Assembly: GCA_003175865.1 (NCBI GenBank)
Contig: PSRF01000349.1
Location: 1 to 7,092, forward strand
DNA: 7,092 nt
Reading direction: 5' to 3'
DNA from: Blastocatellia bacterium
GTDB taxonomy: Bacteria > Acidobacteriota > Blastocatellia > Pyrinomonadales > Pyrinomonadaceae
The notes under the pieces are model-generated. The model searched no databases, was not told where the DNA came from, and saw only the letters and a program-made list of their open reading frames with translations. The position numbers were made by a program, and so were the translations under genes. Positions 6,669 through 7,092 of this stretch are shown in pieces (the stretch's first letter is position 1; each line of letters starts with the position of its first letter).

Positions 6669-6716
6669 TGTCTACGCTCTATTTTGGTTCTGGTTTTACA
6701 AATCATTCCGTAGACA
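6669..6716. promoter_or_regulatory. Perfect 8-bp inverted repeat in the divergent intergenic region, possible operator
   Basis: TGTCTACG (6669-6676) and CGTAGACA (6709-6716) are exact reverse complements separated by 32 nt. The left copy overlaps a small hairpin (AGAGTG-TCTA-CGCTCT, 6665-6680). The region separates the divergent receiver and histone-like genes, where promoters for both must lie, so a binding site for a dimeric regulator is plausible. I could not assign convincing -35/-10 boxes in 6590-6769. An 8-bp match could also be chance. Confidence 0.3.
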
Positions 6717-6755
6717 GTGCGCGCATATTTTGTTAGGTTGCACGCAAACTCTGAA

Positions 6756-6764
6756 AGGGGAAGG
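6756..6764 (+). promoter_or_regulatory. Ribosome binding site of the histone-like gene
   Basis: The purine-rich AGGGGAAGG ends 5 nt before ATG 6770. It selects the Lys/Ala frame over the overlapping Arg-rich frame in the same region. Confidence 0.6.
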
Positions 6765-6769
6765 CATTC

Positions 6770-7092
6770 ATGGCTACAAAAAGCAAAAGCAAGAAGTCTC
6801 GAAAGGGCGGAAAGAAAGCCGCCGCAAAGAAGAGCTCAAAGAAGAGCACGAAGAAAGCTGCGAAGAAGACCACGAAGAAGGCTGCAAAGAAGACCACTAA
6901 AGCCACTACAAAGAAGCGAGCAGCCAAATCCAGCAAGAAGTCGAGCGCGAAGAAGTCCGCAGCAAAAAAGAGCACTAAAGCGCGCAAAGCGTCCAAGTCA
7001 CGTGCCAAGCCTGCGACACCCACGGCACCCGTGGCACCAGCTGCACCTATAACAGAAGCAAGTGAAACAGCAACACTTGAATCATCGGCTGG
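6770..7092 (+). CDS. Histone H1-like lysine/alanine-rich DNA-binding protein, 3'-truncated by window edge
   Basis: 107 complete codons are visible and the frame remains open at the window end. Residues 4-80 are almost entirely Lys, Ala, Ser and Thr, with repeated AAKK, KKST and KKTT motifs like the C-terminal tail of eukaryotic histone H1 and of bacterial H1-like proteins (for example Hc1/Hc2 of Chlamydia and AlgP of Pseudomonas). Such tails bind DNA or RNA without sequence specificity and help compact the nucleoid. From residue 81 the composition changes to Pro/Ala/Thr (PATPTAPVAPAAP) and then gains Glu (ITEASETATLES), so a different, perhaps acidic or folded, domain may follow outside the window. 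Unlike many bacterial H1-like proteins, the basic tail is at the N-terminus here. A good ribosome site precedes the ATG, and the gene is divergent from the receiver gene. Low complexity prevents a closer family call. Confidence 0.85.
   Translation, partial: MATKSKSKKSRKGGKKAAAKKSSKKSTKKAAKKTTKKAAKKTTKATTKKRAAKSSKKSSAKKSAAKKSTKARKASKSRAKPATPTAPVAPAAPITEASETATLESSA
6851..6898 (+). repeat. Tandem 24-nt coding repeat (KKAAKKTT twice)
   Basis: Codons 28-35 and 36-43 of the histone-like gene encode KKAAKKTT twice. The two 24-nt copies differ at three positions, all third bases of codons. The array is a likely site of length change by slippage or recombination. The silent differences indicate that the peptide has been kept while the DNA drifted. 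Confidence 0.75.

Noticed and set aside
6665..6700. Hairpin AGAGTG-TCTA-CGCTCT followed by T-rich sequence as a terminator
   Set aside because: The stem is only six pairs with one G·T, the T tract is broken by GG and C, and it lies between divergent genes where no transcript needs to end.
6733..7023. Phe/Leu-rich minus-strand frame that looks like a membrane protein
   Set aside because: It is the reverse complement of AAG-rich lysine codons (CTT), an artefact of the histone-like gene.
6717..7052. Arg-rich 111-residue plus-strand frame over the histone-like gene
   Set aside because: It is the +1 shadow of the Lys/Ala codons (AAG/GCC read out of frame). The frame from ATG 6770 has the ribosome site and the expected H1-like composition.

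Overview
The window carries a bacterial chromosome segment of roughly balanced base composition with six recognisable genes, two of them cut by the window edges, plus several non-coding repeats. There are no rRNA, tRNA, CRISPR or transposase genes. The mix of genes (a cytochrome P460-type c-heme protein, a lysine/alanine-rich histone H1-like protein, a hybrid-kinase-type receiver domain found alone, and an uncharacterised helical-repeat protein) resembles Acidobacteriota such as Blastocatellia. That placement is an inference from gene style and is not proven by any marker gene here.

Layout. 1-1962 (+) is the C-terminal 653 residues of a large helical/TPR-like protein of unknown function whose start lies upstream. 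2062-2685 (+) is an exported cytochrome P460-family gene interrupted by an in-frame TGA at 2254-2256. A large imperfect inverted repeat (2672-2795, arms about 50 nt) overlaps its last codons. 2833-3861 (+) is an intact medium-chain zinc-type dehydrogenase / quinone oxidoreductase. In the convergent gap 3862-3984, a heptamer array (consensus GTCMGTN) abuts the stop codon of the dehydrogenase. A second array in inverted orientation lies six bases from the stop codon of the opposing lipoprotein gene.

The minus strand then holds a compact cluster transcribed right to left: a receiver-only response regulator (6092-6589), a multi-pass GT-C-fold membrane protein resembling STT3/PglB oligosaccharyltransferases (4384-6060), and a small lipoprotein (3985-4371). 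Gaps of 31 and 12 nt suggest one operon. The last two products belong to the cell envelope, so the cluster could link a phospho-signal to envelope glycosylation, but this is context inference only.

On the other side of a 180-nt divergent intergenic region, the plus strand starts a histone H1-like DNA-binding protein (6770 to beyond the window end). Its Lys/Ala tract gives way to a Pro/Ala/Thr and then acidic segment.

The best candidates for something undescribed are the STT3-like protein with its receiver and lipoprotein neighbours, the long palindrome fused to the end of the broken P460 gene, and the paired heptamer arrays. I did not find a clear defence system or mobile island.
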